A stretch of DNA of 64,000 bases, taken from Chamaelirium japonicum. Taxonomy: Eukaryota > Streptophyta > Magnoliopsida > Liliales > Melanthiaceae. This document shows, piece by piece, positions 1-10,989 of this stretch. The position numbers were made by a program, and so were the translations under genes. The notes below the pieces were generated by a model. It was not told the origin of the DNA and did not search any database. It saw only the letters and a list, made by a program, of their open reading frames with translations. Within the stretch, counting starts at the first letter, position 1. The number at the start of each line of letters is the position of its first letter. The stretch covers positions 70,491,978 through 70,555,977 of the forward strand of contig OX393550.1 of the NCBI GenBank assembly GCA_947650365.1, written 5' to 3'.

Positions 1-1061
1 AGTTTCTTCGTTTATTTTTGGCCCTCGGTCAATGCATTAGAGTTTATCGAAGAGGGTTGTTAAGGCCAGTGATAGCTGTTGATAGATCCCATTTAAAGGG
101 AAAGTATAAATGGTCTCACTTTTCCTTGCCACTATTTTGGATGGAGATAACCATATATTTCCTATTACACTAGGCGTTGGAGAATCGGAGAATAACAACA
201 GTAGGAATTGGTTCTTGACACAGTTGTGTGATGCATTATATATGATAGAACAGATAATGAGAAACTTGGTTATTATATCAGATCGTCATATGGCCAACAA
301 AGTTTTATTCATTAATGGAGACCATTAAAAAGGTCAACAAAGAGGTATATAAATGGCTGAACAATATTGATAAAGAAAGGTGGACTATGGTATTTTTTTT
401 CAGAAGACGGTACAATATTATTACCACAAACTCTTCTGAAAGTTACAATAGTGTTCTGAAAGAAATCAGAGAATATCCAATTATAATGATTATTGAGGAA
501 TTTCGATTAAAGCTACAAGGTATGTGGTTCAAGCGGCGAAATATGGCAGCTACTTTGACAACCATACTAACTACTTGGGTTGAAAAAGAGTTAGCATTAG
601 ATATGACACATGCTCATGACATAAGTTGTGATCCAATTAATATTGATGAGTATTTAGTTAGATCATTGCATCACCATGATCATGTGGTGTTAAGTAAGGG
701 TATATGCACTTGTCGTAAGTTTGATGTCATGGAGATGCCTTGTATTCATGCCTTAGTTGGACTTATGATTTACAAAATAGATCCATATAAGGATTGTGCA
801 TATTTTTACTATGTTGATAATTATCGATCAACATATGAAGAGTCAATCTTTCTAGTTGGAGACAAAAGTCAGTTGGAGATACCAAAGTTGCAGACTTCTG
901 AAAAATTATTACCACCGATAATGAAAACTCCAACAGGAAAGCCAAAGAAGAAGCGGATACTCTCTCAAGGTGAAGAACGTAGAACAATCAAATATGGTAG
1001 ATATAAACGGACGAGACATAATAGAAAGTCGTATAAGTTTTCTATTCTACAGGAAGATTAA
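1..1061 (+). pseudogene. MULE (MuDR-like) transposase, 3' part, frameshifted
   Basis: This is the C-terminal half of a Mutator-like transposase, cut by the window start. From position 3 the frame reads the typical stretch around LRPVIAVDRSHLKGKYK (63-113). It then shifts near 110, so that LDGDNHIFPITLGVGESENN continues in the frame starting at 110. It shifts back before 315, and 315-1,061 stays open to the end. Near the C-terminus a SWIM zinc finger is visible as C-x-C followed by C-I-H (CTCRKFDVMEMPCIH, about 705-750), the usual feature of MURA/FAR1-type transposases. The tail after it is lysine and arginine rich. The two compensating frameshifts indicate a dead copy unless they are sequencing errors. 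The gene reads toward the tandem arrays that follow it. Family assignment is firm; the exact lineage is not. Confidence 0.88.
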
Positions 1062-1077
1062 CATATATGGTTCAAAT

Positions 1078-2195
1078 TGTGGTATGGCAAAAAACTTCTA
1101 CTTTGTGCATTGTAATTGTGGTGTAGAAAACTTCTACTTTTTGTATTATAATTGTGATGTGAAAAACTATTACTTTTTGCGTTGTAATTGTGACATGAAA
1201 AACTTCTACTTCTATTGTAATTATAGTGTGGAAAACTTCTACTTTTTATGGTGTGAAAAACTTATACTTTTTGTGTTGAAATAGTGGTGTGAAAAATATT
1301 ATTGTCAATCATAAATTGGTGGGTTGTAATTGTGATGTGAAAAAATTCTAATTTTTGTGTTATAATTATGATGTGGAAAACTTCTACTTCTTCTATTGTA
1401 ATTATGCTGTGGAAAACTTTTACTTTTTATGGTGTAAAGAACTTAAACTTTTTGCATTAAAATAGTGGTGTGAAAAATATTTGTGTCAATCATAAATTGG
1501 TGGGTTGTAATTGTGATGTGGAAAACTTCTATTTTTTGTGTTGTAATTGTGATGTAAAAAACTTCTACTTCTTCTATTATAACTATAATGTGGAAAACTT
1601 CTACACTTTGTGTTGTGAAAAACTTATACTTATTGCGTTAAAATAGTGCTCTGGAAAATATTAGTTTCAATCATAAATTGGTGGGTTGTAATTACTATGT
1701 GGAAAACTTCTAATTATTGTGTTGTAATTATAATGTGGAAAACTTCTACTTCTTCTATTGTAATTATGGTGTGAAAAACTTCTACTTTTTGTAGTGTAAA
1801 AACTTATACTTTTGTATTGAAATAGTGGTGTGAAAAATATCGATGTCAATCATAAATTGGTGGGTTGTAATTGTGGTGTGAAAAACTTATACTTTTTGCG
1901 TTGTAATTGTGATGTAGAAAACTTCTACTTCTTTTATTGTAATTATGATGTGGAAAACTTTTACTTTTTGTGGTATGAAAAACTTATACTTATTGCGTTG
2001 AAATAGTGGCCTGGAAAATATTGGTGTTAATCATAAATTGGTGGGTTGTAATTGTGATGTGGAAAACTTCTACTTTTTGCATTGTAATTGTGATGTGGAA
2101 AACTTTTACTTCTTGTATTGTAATTATGGTGTGGAAAAATATTATTTTTTATGGTGTAAAAAACTTATACTTATTGCGTTGAAATAGTGGTCTGG
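1078..2195. repeat. ~180-bp AT-rich tandem array downstream of MULE transposase
   Basis: The phrase TCAATCATAAATTGGTGGG recurs at about 1,305, 1,486, 1,667, 1,846 and 2,027, a period of 179-181 bp. Inside each unit a shorter motif (GTGGAAAACTTCTACTTTTTG) repeats about every 40 bp with alternating GTTGTAATTGTGATGTG spacers. The array is noncoding; the short ORFs over it are low-complexity translations. It starts just after the transposase stop. Confidence 0.85.
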
Positions 2196-3975
2196 AGTAT
2201 ATCACATGCTCTTGTAACATATATGCTCTACTTCTGAAGTACAGAAATAAAACTCTGAATGTATATTCCTGGAGCATTTATGGAGCATATCACAACTCTA
2301 ATGCATGTAATATATCATACTCCATGGATCACAAAAATAAGACTGGATGTCTACTCCTGGAGCATGTAATATGCTCCACTTATGTTCTATAACAGTGATA
2401 TTATGTTGTGAGCAGTCTGTCTATTATACTCCTCGAGCATACCACATGCTCTTGTAACATATATGCTCCACTCTCGGAGTAATAGGACTCTGAATGTATA
2501 CTCCTTGAGCATTTATAGAGCATATTATAGCTCCAATGCGTGTAATATATCATTCTCCTGGATCACAAAAATAAAACTGAATGTCTACTCCTGGAGCATA
2601 TAATATGCTCCACTTATGCTCCACAATAGTGACATTATATTGTGAGCAGTCTGTCTACTGTACTCCTTGAGCATATCACATGCTCTTGTAACATATATGC
2701 TCTACTCCTGGAGTACAGAAATAGGACTCTGAATGTATACTCCTGGAGCATATCACAGCTCCAATGTATGTAACATATCATTCTCCTGGATCACAAAAAT
2801 AAGTTTGAATGTTTACTCCTGGAGCATGTAATATGCTGCACTTATGCTCCACAATAGTGAGATTATGTTATGAGCAGTCTATTTATTGTACTCCTGGAGC
2901 ATATCATATGCTCTTGTAATATATATGCTCTACTCATGGAGGACAGAAATAGGACTCTAAATATATACTCCTGGAGCATTTATGGAGTATATCATAGCTC
3001 CAATGCATGTAACATATTATTCTTTTGGATCACAAAAATAAGACTGAATGTCTACTCCTAATATGCTCCACTTATACTCCACAATAGTTATATTATGTCA
3101 TAAGCAGTCTGTCTACTGTACTCCTGGAGCATATCACATGCTCTTGTAATATATATGCTCTACTCCTGGAGTACAGAAATAAGACTCTGAATGTATACTC
3201 CTAGAGCATTTATGAAGCATATCATAGCTCCAATGCATGTAACATATCATTCTCCTGGATCACATAAATAAGACTGAATGTCCACTCTTAGAGCATGTAA
3301 TATGCTCCATTTATGCTCCACAACAGTAACATTATGTTGTGAGCAGTCTGTCTACTGTACTCCTGGAGCATATCACATGCTCTCGTAACATATATGCTAT
3401 ACTCCTGGAGTACAGAAATAGGACTCTGAATGTATACTCCTGGAGTATTTATGGAGCATATCACAGCTCCAATGCATGTAACATATCATTCTCCTGGATA
3501 ACAAAAATAAGACTGAATGTCTACTCCTGGAGCATGTAATATGCTCCACAATAGTAATATTATGTTATGAGCAGTGTGTCTATTGTACTCTTGGAGCATA
3601 TCGCATGCTCTTGTAACATATATGCTCTACTCCTGGAGTACAGAAATAAGACTCTGAATGTATACTCCTTGAGTCTTTATAGAGCATATCACAGCTTCAT
3701 AATAGTGACATTATGTTATGAGCAGTTTATCTACTGTACTCTATGAGCATATCATATGCTCCATAACAGTAACATATATGCTCCTCAACTGTTGTGAGCA
3801 TATTATTGGGGTGGAGTTATAGAGCATGTAATATGCTCCATTTATACTCCACAACATTGACATTATTGGGGTGGAATTATAGAGCATATTGCATGCATTG
3901 GAGCATATGATATGCTCCAATATGCTCCACACCTTCCTTTCAGTGCTCGAACATGCTCCAATATTACTGGGGTGG
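2196..3975. repeat. ~230-bp tandem array rich in GGAGCAT..ATGCTCC palindromes
   Basis: The anchor GAGCAGTCTGTCTAC starts at about 2,410, 2,644, 2,872, 3,102, 3,341, 3,569 and 3,720, a period of about 228-239 bp with a truncated last unit. Each unit carries many short inverted repeats built from GAGCAT and ATGCTC, so both strands can form small hairpins. The last 230 bp contain GGGGTGGAGTTAT next to such palindromes, a combination that recurs at 27.6-28.0 kb. Confidence 0.87.
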
Positions 3976-4867
3976 AGTGGCCGGGCAGTTTGGGTATGAT
4001 CAACATCATCCTTTCAAACCCTTTGATAGACTTTCATCAGTATGTGATGTATTCTAGTCATGGAGAATACATAAGCCATCTGTTGCACCCATACCCGATC
4101 CGTGCATCGCACTCAATCCGAACAGACAGGCAAAGAAACATATATGATTGGCCCCCAACATATGCTCCAAGTTGTACATGATCACTGTCATCCTGTCGGC
4201 AGTCGGACGACCGTCTTCAGCGGCAACAAATCCCCAGCCACCAAATGTGCTCTGCCACCAAAGACTGTGTTGTAGTGCTGAAGGCGGCCGAGGAAGTGTT
4301 GCCACCGAAGACCTTCGGGCCAACATGAAGCAAACAGCCTTCGGCACAACACCCAACGGGTGCCTTCAGCACAACACACAGCGAAAACCATCGGCCCATC
4401 ACAGCCAACACGCATGCAAATCCATACGACCAGCGTAATAAACCTCATGCCAATCAGCACACATGACACAACCTATAAGCTAGTTAAGCAGATTCAACTC
4501 AGGCCACCATGACGCACCCTTTCAATATTTCACAATTGTCAACGTATTGACATCCCAGGCATCAACACAATCATTCCTGACATATTGCAATTCAGTATTT
4601 CTAATTAATCAATCAAAATTTATCACAATTTATATTTTTTGCAAAAAAAAAAAGACATTCTACTAAAGGGTTGGAGGCTTACAGTTCATCCTTCATCCCA
4701 AACATTATACACAAAAAAACTCATATTAACATACAAAACCCACTAAAGCAGGTGTAGCAAATGAACCCCATTGCCTAAGTGAGCCAAATTCACCGCCACT
4801 ACCAGCAGGCCGGTGTCAGGTTCAAGCTCCCCAGCAATTCCTGCACATTTCTTCAGCACTGATAACT
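3976..4867. other. Low-copy DNA without a recognisable gene
   Basis: There is no convincing coding sequence. The stretch 4,170-4,400 is moderately GC rich and repeats short phrases such as CCTTCGGCACAACACCC / CCTTCAGCACAACACAC. It ends in AT-rich DNA with a poly-A run near 4,640. Confidence 0.5.
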
Positions 4868-4874
4868 CTCATAC

Positions 4875-5008
4875 TTGTGCTGTAGGAGCCCAAAGATATG
4901 TGACAGCATCCTTACTAAACACAGCCCCAAGAGGACCACTATATGCAAACATGTCATCTAAGACACCAGGTAACTGCAGGCTAGTAGCATTCTTACATTT
5001 CCCATCAA
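4875..5008 (-). pseudogene. Isolated limit dextrinase (pullulanase-type debranching enzyme) exon
   Basis: On the minus strand a 134-bp exon-like block is flanked by a good acceptor (TATATGCAG, ending at 5,009) and donor (GTATGAG, 4,868-4,874). It encodes 44 complete codons including QLPGVLDDMFAYSGPLGAVF and YLWAPTAQ, a segment I recognise from plant limit dextrinase, the plastid enzyme that cleaves alpha-1,6 branches in starch. The block is fully open. Compared with my recollection of the family it is about one residue short just before LWAPTAQ. I found no neighbouring exons on either side, so this is probably a captured or relic fragment and not a working gene. Recognition is from family knowledge; a protein search would settle it. 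Confidence 0.72.
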
Positions 5009-5301
5009 CTGCATATAAGCAAAGATAGAAACTGTAATAACATAAGTACAATTTAAGTTTTTTAATGATAGAAGTTATGTAACCAGTAAAGTATGTCAAG
5101 CCACTGAAGAGGTTTTAAGTGGAGAACTAGAGAGCTCTGGGCAAATGATGCATCATCCAGGTAATACAAATTATATGTTTCATTGACTAGCATAATGACA
5201 CAGTCGAATAAAATCATCCACAGTAATGGTGTATTTGATACAAAAAAGATGGTTCATCCCATCCAATATCAATAGAAAACAGGGAGTTTCAAATTTTAAT
5301 A

Positions 5302-5304
<3 letters not shown>
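5009..5304. other. AT-rich low-copy DNA, possible intron remnant
   Basis: This lies upstream (minus strand) of the limit-dextrinase exon. The polypyrimidine-type tract before the acceptor is within 5,009-5,060. No further exon is recognised. Confidence 0.4.
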
Positions 5305-5369
<65 letters not shown>

Positions 5370-5395
5370 ACGCGTGCCTGCACGCACGCACATAA
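5305..5395. repeat. Compound (CT)n-(CA)n microsatellite
   Basis: About 18 CT dinucleotides run directly into about 12 CA dinucleotides, followed by CGCACGCA-like variants. ORFs across it are low-complexity artefacts. Confidence 0.95.
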
Positions 5396-5893
5396 AAAGC
5401 TAAATTGACACCCAACACCAACTCAATGTGAAAAATAAGATTTTAGACATGGTGCTGGCTAGCCAACCCATTCAATATGCCATATTTGAATCTCCCATAT
5501 GGCATTCAGTATATGGGAAATTTTATACACCACACAAATATGTAATTATCCCTCATTTTCCATCAACCTTGAATATACCCCATTTCCTTGGATCATACCC
5601 ACTCTTATCCCTAAAATATCATTGCCACCTTGAATACACCCCAATTAAACCTCCCTCGCCTCTGGAATATACCATAATTTTCCTAGTATATTTTGATTAG
5701 TTAAATATATTCATAAAAATAATGTTTACCCGCATTGTTTAGCAGCTTTAACTTCATTTACGGAACAACACTTAGTAGGCATCAGGCTCAAAATGAAGGC
5801 ATACAATCACATTATTGCTCTAAAGCAATTTAAACGAAGCTAAGGTTTCAAAAAATATTCTTAAAGAAATTCAAGATTTAACGGCAAAACTTA
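5396..5893. other. AT-rich spacer, no gene seen
   Basis: Low-complexity, tract-rich DNA with no recognisable domain. Its last bases (ACTTA, 5,889-5,893) form the left target-site copy for copia-1. Confidence 0.4.
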
Positions 5894-6033
5894 TGTTAGG
5901 AGATGACGGCTAGGGTTTGGAGAGAATGGAATGCATCTCATTAAGGGACTGAAGCCCAATATATATGTACATGTATACACACACAACCCAACCCGACTGT
6001 ACATATAACCCAACCCATCTCTATACATTAACA
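5894..6033 (-). repeat. Copia-1 3' LTR
   Basis: A 140-bp LTR, the downstream one because the element reads on the minus strand. It begins TG and ends CA in either reading and matches 11,654-11,793. Confidence 0.93.
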
Positions 6034-6050
6034 CTCCCCCTCAAACTCAC
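6034..6050 (-). other. Copia-1 polypurine tract
   Basis: On the minus strand GAGTTTGAGGGGGAG directly abuts the 3' LTR. The same tract precedes the 3' LTR of copia-2. Confidence 0.85.
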
Positions 6051-7600
6051 GGTGGATAATGGACCGAGAGTTTGCCGATAAAATGCCGGAAGCGAGCAAT
6101 CGTAAGGGGCTTCGTCAGAAAATTAGCAGTCAGCTCCGATGATGGAATGAATGGCAAGGAGATGGTGTGGTCGAGAAACTCCTGGCGAACATAGTGACAA
6201 TCAACCTCAATATGTTTTGTCCGCTCATGGAAGACCGGGTTGCTAGCAATCTGAATAGCACTCCGATTGTCACAGAAGAGAGGCGTCGGCCCGGATATCA
6301 CAGCTCCCAGGTCGAGTAGAAGGCGACGAAGCCAGACAATCTCTGTGGTGGTGGAAGCCATAGCCCTGTATTCGGCTTCGGTGCTAGAGCGAGCAACAGA
6401 CTCATGTTTCTTGCTTCGCCAAGAAATGAGAGAATCACCAAGGAACACATAGTATCTGGTAGTAGAACAGCGAGTGGCTACATCTCCTGCCCAATATGCA
6501 TCGGAGTAGGCACGCAGCACCAACGGAGAGGTGGAGGGAAAAAGTAGTGGGTGGGTGATGGTGCCTCGGAGGTAGCGGATAATCCGAAGGAGTGCTCCAT
6601 AGTGAACCGAACGAGGAGCCTGAACGAACTGACTGACAATGCCAACAGTATGGGCAATGTCTAGCCGGGTCATAGTGAGGTAAACGAGCATCCCAACCAG
6701 CCTCTGGTAGCATGAGACATCCTGGAGTGGCTCACCATCTATAGAAAGAAGCTTCAAATTGAGCTCCATGGGTGTGTCAGCAGTGTGAGAGTCAGTAAGA
6801 GCAGTATCAGCAAAGATGTCGGAGATGTACTTTTGTTGGGAGACCAATAGACCACGAGCTGACCGGGCAATCTCGAGGCCCAAAAAGTAGCAAAGAGGGC
6901 CCAGATCTTTCATCTCAAATTGACTCTGGATGTGGCACTGAAAGGACACTATGGTGGCACTATCATCCCCGGTGATGATCATATCATCAACATAAAGAAG
7001 AAGAACTACAATACCCTGACTGGAGGAGCGAGTGAACAGGGCATAGTCAGAGTGGCGCTCAACAAACTCGACGGCCAGGACTGCATTGCGAAATCGCTCA
7101 AACCAGGCACGAGGGGCCTGCTTGAGCCCATAGATGGCTCGATGCAAACGACAGACGTGACCTGAAGAAGCAGGGACGTCCGGTGGAGGAGCCATGTATA
7201 CCTCCTTTAAGAGATCACCATGGAGAAATACGTTGGTCACATCCATCTGATGTAGAGGCCCACCTCAAGCAACTGCTACAGCTAAGAGGGTGTGAACGGT
7301 AGTCATCCGAGCCACTGGAGCAAACGTCTCCTCGTAGTCAATCCCATACTCCTGGGAGAAACCACGAGCAACAAGGCATGCCTTATGCCGCTCAATGGAC
7401 CCATCAAGTCGAGTCTTGATCTTGAAGATCCATTTGCAGCTAACAGGAACCACACTAGTGGGACAAGGAACCAAATCCCACGTCTGAGTCCACTGAAAGG
7501 CCTCAAGTTTGACTGTTATACCTGTCGGCACTCTGGGTGTACAACTGCCTCACGGTACGACTGGGGCTCCCGGTGGGTGTGAAGAGCTGTAAGAAAGGCC
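6047..7600 (-). pseudogene. Copia-1 reverse transcriptase and RNase H
   Basis: The minus-strand reading starts near [15 protein letters not shown] and contains the RVT_2 landmarks [19 protein letters not shown] and [12 protein letters not shown]. It also has MDVTNVFLHGDL, YGLKQAPRAWFERF, the catalytic YVDDM box and KDLGPLCYFLGLEI. RNase H follows with the usual [32 protein letters not shown] and LTANFLTKPL. The frame runs to 6,047, just before the polypurine tract. A single TGA (7,265-7,267) interrupts it where copia-2 has CGA (Arg), a C-to-T change. Apart from this stop the RT-RNase H block is nearly intact and far better preserved than in copia-2. Confidence 0.93.
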
Positions 7601-8661
7601 TAGTAGAATGAAGAGTAGGAGGCAACAACAGAGTGTCCAGAAGTGTCAGGAGAAACAAGAGTAAACACAGAGTAACCAAACCTGTCAAGGGAGTAGTCAT
7701 ATCTGTCAGGAGGGTGATGTTCGCACGAAGGGTAGCACCGAACAGGATCAGAATCCATAGTCGGAAAGGTGGGAGCAGCTGCAGGCAAAGTAGTACCAGT
7801 AGAGACAGTCTCGGTGGGAGGAACTGTGGAGCGACGAACGTAGATACACGTGACAGGTGGTGGTGGTGGAGGTGACGGGGGAGATGGGGGAGAGGGAGGT
7901 GGTGGAGATGAGGGAGGTGTAGGTGGAAGTGGAGGTGATAGAGACAGGGGAGGCGAGGAAGATAGAGGAGGCTCAACCAGGAAGGTAGGCATGGAAGCAG
8001 GATACGGAGGTAGAAAGGGGATGGTGAGAGGGGGTGACGGTGTCGATGATGACGTAGGTGGTGAGGGAAGATCCCGGGACTCAGTAGAAAAGTACGGGAC
8101 ATACTCTATAAAGGAGACGTGACGAGAGACACGGATTCGGCGAACCAAGGGATCGTAGCACCGATATCCCTTGTGCTCCCGACTGAGTCCTAAGTGAACA
8201 CACCTAACAGACCTAGCAGAGAGTTTGGTGCGCTCATGGAGAGGGAGGAGGACGAAACACATGCACCCAAAGGTACGAAGAAGAGAGTATTCAAGAGATA
8301 TGGAGTAAAGCCACTCGTACAGGGAAACACTAGAGATGGAGGAGGACGGAGTGATGTTGATGAGGTGAACAGCGGTCAGAACAGCTTCAGCCCAGTAGGA
8401 ATGTGGAACAGAAGCAGACAGAAGTAGAGCTCGTGCTGTCTCGAGGACATGGCGATGTTTATGCTCGGCGACTTTTTTATTCATGGGTGTGGGGACACGA
8501 CTGTTGGTGAAGAGTGTCGTGAGTTTGAAGAATCTCACGCATCTCAGAGGAGAGATACTCCTGGACACAATCAGACCGAAAAGTCTTAATGCGCCGACCA
8601 AACTGGGTGTGAAGCATAGTAGTGAAGGTCCTGTAAATATGAGGAATCTCAGAACGGTGAC
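7600..8661 (-). pseudogene. Copia-1 integrase C-terminal part and proline-rich linker
   Basis: On the minus strand, RSEIPHIYRTFTTMLHTQFG begins directly at the Cassandra insertion point and continues through EMREILQTHDTLHQQSCPHT. A frameshift near 8,480 then leads into HVLETARALLLSAS, YWAEAVLTAVHLIN and RTFGCMCFVLLP, the integrase/C-terminal core of copia elements. A long Pro/Ser-rich linker follows (about 7,850-8,060). The equivalent of copia-2 position 14,740 onward aligns throughout. Confidence 0.88.
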
Positions 8662-9002
8662 TGTAACATCCGCCCCAAACACACAAGATATTGTCCGCTT
8701 TGCCCATGCCCATACGAGAACTTCCCAGGGGGTCACCCATCCTGGTACTACTCTCGCCCGAGCACGCTTAACTACGGAGTTCTTACGAAATCCGTAGCGG
8801 CGCACGGTTTTAAAACGCGTCTTCTATGTTTGAGAGGGGAAATTATATAAGTAGCTCAGGATCTCCTTCTCTCCAGGCGATGTGGGGCTAACTCATGGCC
8901 TTGTACACCTCACCTCACCTCACCTCACCTCATCCATCTTGGCATTCCCGCCTCAGGAGTCTTGGCTCTTGGCTATTGGCCTATTGGATCTTGGTCGTCA
9001 CA
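8662..9002 (-). repeat. Cassandra LTR A
   Basis: A minus-strand LTR starting TGTGACGACC and ending GGATGTTACA. The 5S-like segment (about 8,728-8,795) includes the internal promoter boxes of 5S genes: GTTAAGCGTGCTCGGGCGAG and GGATGGGTGACC, read on the minus strand. It also contains a TATATAA stretch. Confidence 0.92.
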
Positions 9003-9082
9003 ATCCACCCCCCTCAGGGCTACACGTCCTCTTGTAGGGTTAGACCCCCCCATCCCGAGGAGAACCGGCTCTGATACCATTT

Positions 9083-9424
9083 TGTAACATCCGCCCCAAA
9101 CACACAAGATATTGTCCGCTTTGCCCGTGCCCGCACGAGAGCTTCCCAGGGAGGTCACCCATCCTGGTACTACTCTCACTCGAGCACGCTTAACTACAGA
9201 GTTCTTACGAAATCCGTAGCGGCGCACGGTTTTAAAACGCGTCTTCTATGTTTGGGAGGGGAAATTATATAAGTAGCTCAGGATCTCCTTCTCTCCAAGC
9301 GATGTGGGGCTAACTCATGGCCTTGTACACCTCACCTTACCTCACCTCACCTCATCCATCTTGGCATTCCCGCCTCAGGAGTCTTGGCTCTTGGCTATTG
9401 GTCTATTGAATCTTGGTCGTCACA
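9083..9424 (-). repeat. Cassandra LTR B
   Basis: A near-identical LTR in the same orientation as A. Its 5S-like segment is about 9,148-9,218, with small changes (CTCGAGTGAG instead of CTCGGGCGAG in the box A region). It serves as the 5' LTR of the A-B element. Confidence 0.92.
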
Positions 9425-9500
9425 ATCCACCCCCCTCAGGGCTACACGTCCTCGTGTAGGGTTAGACCCCTTAGGACGTGTAGCCCTAAGGGGGGTGGAT

Positions 9501-9841
9501 TGTGACGACCAAGATCCAATAGGCCAATAGCCAAGAGCCAAGACTCCTGAGGCGTGAATGCCAAGATGGATGAGGTGATGTGAGGTGAGGTAAGGTGTAC
9601 AAGGCCATGAGTTAGCCCCACATCGCCTGGAGAGAAGGAGATCCTGAGCTACTTATATAATTTCCTCTCCCAAACATAGAAGACGCGTTTTAAAACCGTG
9701 CGCCGCTACGGATTTCGTAAGAACTCCGTAGTTAAGCGTGCTCGGGCGAGAGTAGTACCAGGATGGGTGACCCCCTGGGAAGTTCTCGTGCGGGCACGGG
9801 CAAAGCGGACAAAATCTTGTGTGTTTGGGGCGGATGTTACA
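9501..9841 (+). repeat. Cassandra LTR C, inverted
   Basis: The same LTR in the opposite orientation, TGTGACGACC...GGATGTTACA read on the plus strand. The 5S-derived segment is at about 9,711-9,792: AGAACTCCGTAGTTAAGCG, GTAGTACCAGGATGGGTGAC. The ORF of about 107 codons that begins here only reads through this RNA-derived sequence. Confidence 0.92.
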
Positions 9842-10560
9842 GTGACACATGAGATAGACCCAGGTGCAGTGGGAGTAATCATCTATGAAGCTCACATAAT
9901 ACAAAAAATCAGTAAAAGAGGCAACTGGAGCAGGACCCCACACGTCAGAGTGCACGAGATCAAAAGGGGCGCTGGAACGGGAAATACTAGTAGAAAAAGG
10001 AAGAGCAAGGTGCTTTGCTAATCGACACCCAATGTAGACAGAGAGAGGGGAGAAGGACACCTGACCCAAAGCGCCAGAGCGAAAAACGCTTTGGAGTCGA
10101 TCACTGGATATATGACCTAACCTTCTGTGCCACAAATCGGCATAAGAGGTAATAGACAGAGCTGACAGAGTGGAAGTAGGAACTTGAAGGTGATCCAACT
10201 GATAGAGTCCCCCTGCTCTACGATCCAGCCCGACTCTCTGACCCGTCCGCGGATCCTGCACAGAACAAGAAGAAGTAAATGTAACGATCAGGCCCAAGTC
10301 ACAAAGAGAACTAACAGATATTAAGTTAATGTTTAAGCATGGAGAAAGGTGAACACGAGGTAAGGTTAGGCGACCAATGGGATCGGAGGTAGGGGTGATG
10401 GATCCACACTGTGAAATGGGTACACGAGTCCCATCAGCAGTGTGGATCCCCAGGTTGGTGGGAGCAGGGCTACAGTCCTTGAGTACAGAAGGATCGGAGG
10501 TAAGATGGCAGGAGGCACCCGAGTCGAAGATCAATGGAGCTGTAGTACCCGGAGTGGCAG
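9842..10560 (-). pseudogene. Copia-1 protease, GAG-pre-integrase and integrase N-terminal part
   Basis: Reading on the minus strand from about 10,545, the aspartic protease motif is IFDSGASCHLTSDPSV. It is followed by the NINLISVSSLCDLG segment, the GAG-pre-integrase box LWHRRLGHISSDRL and the start of the integrase catalytic domain FDLVHSDVWGPAPV...FIDDYSHCTWVYL. The reading then runs into the Cassandra LTR at 9,841. In copia-2 the same sequence continues without interruption. Confidence 0.92.
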
Positions 10561-10790
10561 AAATATTGTGATCTGTCGAAAAGCTGGTGAAGGCGATGTA
10601 TCGAAACAGTAACTCCTCAAAGCGCTGGAGGCGGTCGGAGTAAGACCGAGACTGAGCAGAAGTCCGGAGTGGCAGAGAGACTGTGATCTGTCAAAAAGCC
10701 GGTGGAGGCAAGGTATCAAAACAGTAACTCCTCAAAGCACTGGAGGCGATCAGAGTAAGAGCGAGACAGAGCAGGAGTGATGGCAGGCGG
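10560..10790 (-). repeat. ~110-bp tandem duplication in copia-1 upstream of protease
   Basis: Two adjacent copies begin with GTGGCAGAAATATTGTGATCTGTC (plus strand, about 10,555) and GTGGCAGAGAGACTGTGATCTGTC (about 10,668). Both continue through GTAACTCCTCAAAGC and GGAGGCG(G/A)TC. They lie where gag would be expected. Confidence 0.8.
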
Positions 10791-10989
10791 TGCTGGAGTA
10801 GGAAGATCAGCAACAGCAGCAGTCCACCATCATAGCGGAGGGGATCCTGACGATGTCCACAGTTGACTAACGTGGTGGAGGGGCGTGGCCCGAGAATACC
10901 ATCAAAATGAGAAGACTGAGGGACTCGACCATCAGCTACTATGTGCATGCAGTATGGGAGCCGAAAGATGTTGTATGAAGCCATACCCC

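Larger units (their letters stand above)
8662..9841. mobile_element. Cassandra TRIM retrotransposon, rearranged three-LTR composite
   Basis: Three 341-342-bp LTRs carry 5S rRNA-like sequence: A (8,662-9,002, minus), B (9,083-9,424, minus) and C (9,501-9,841, plus). A and B flank an 80-bp internal region with an iMet primer-binding site (TGGTATCAGAGCC on the minus strand, 9,068-9,080) and a purine tract. This is a complete Cassandra element with no coding capacity. Between B and C lie two abutting internal pieces in inverted orientation (9,425-9,500). The whole block is flanked by a perfect GTGAC duplication (8,657-8,661 and 9,842-9,846). The empty site is visible in copia-2 at about 14,740 as one copy of the corresponding sequence. 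It therefore entered once and was rearranged during or after insertion. Confidence 0.92.

Noticed and set aside
1667-1849. Small ORFs in the 180-bp array
   Set aside because: Repeat-derived, low-complexity peptides.
7600-8805. One long ORF of about 401 codons as a single gene
   Set aside because: Its first 50 codons are translated Cassandra LTR and the rest is copia integrase in a shifted frame; it is a chimeric reading.
8700-9800. Functional 5S rRNA genes
   Set aside because: The 5S-like stretches lack the 5' part of 5S rRNA and lie in Cassandra LTRs at fixed positions; they are retrotransposon promoter sequences.
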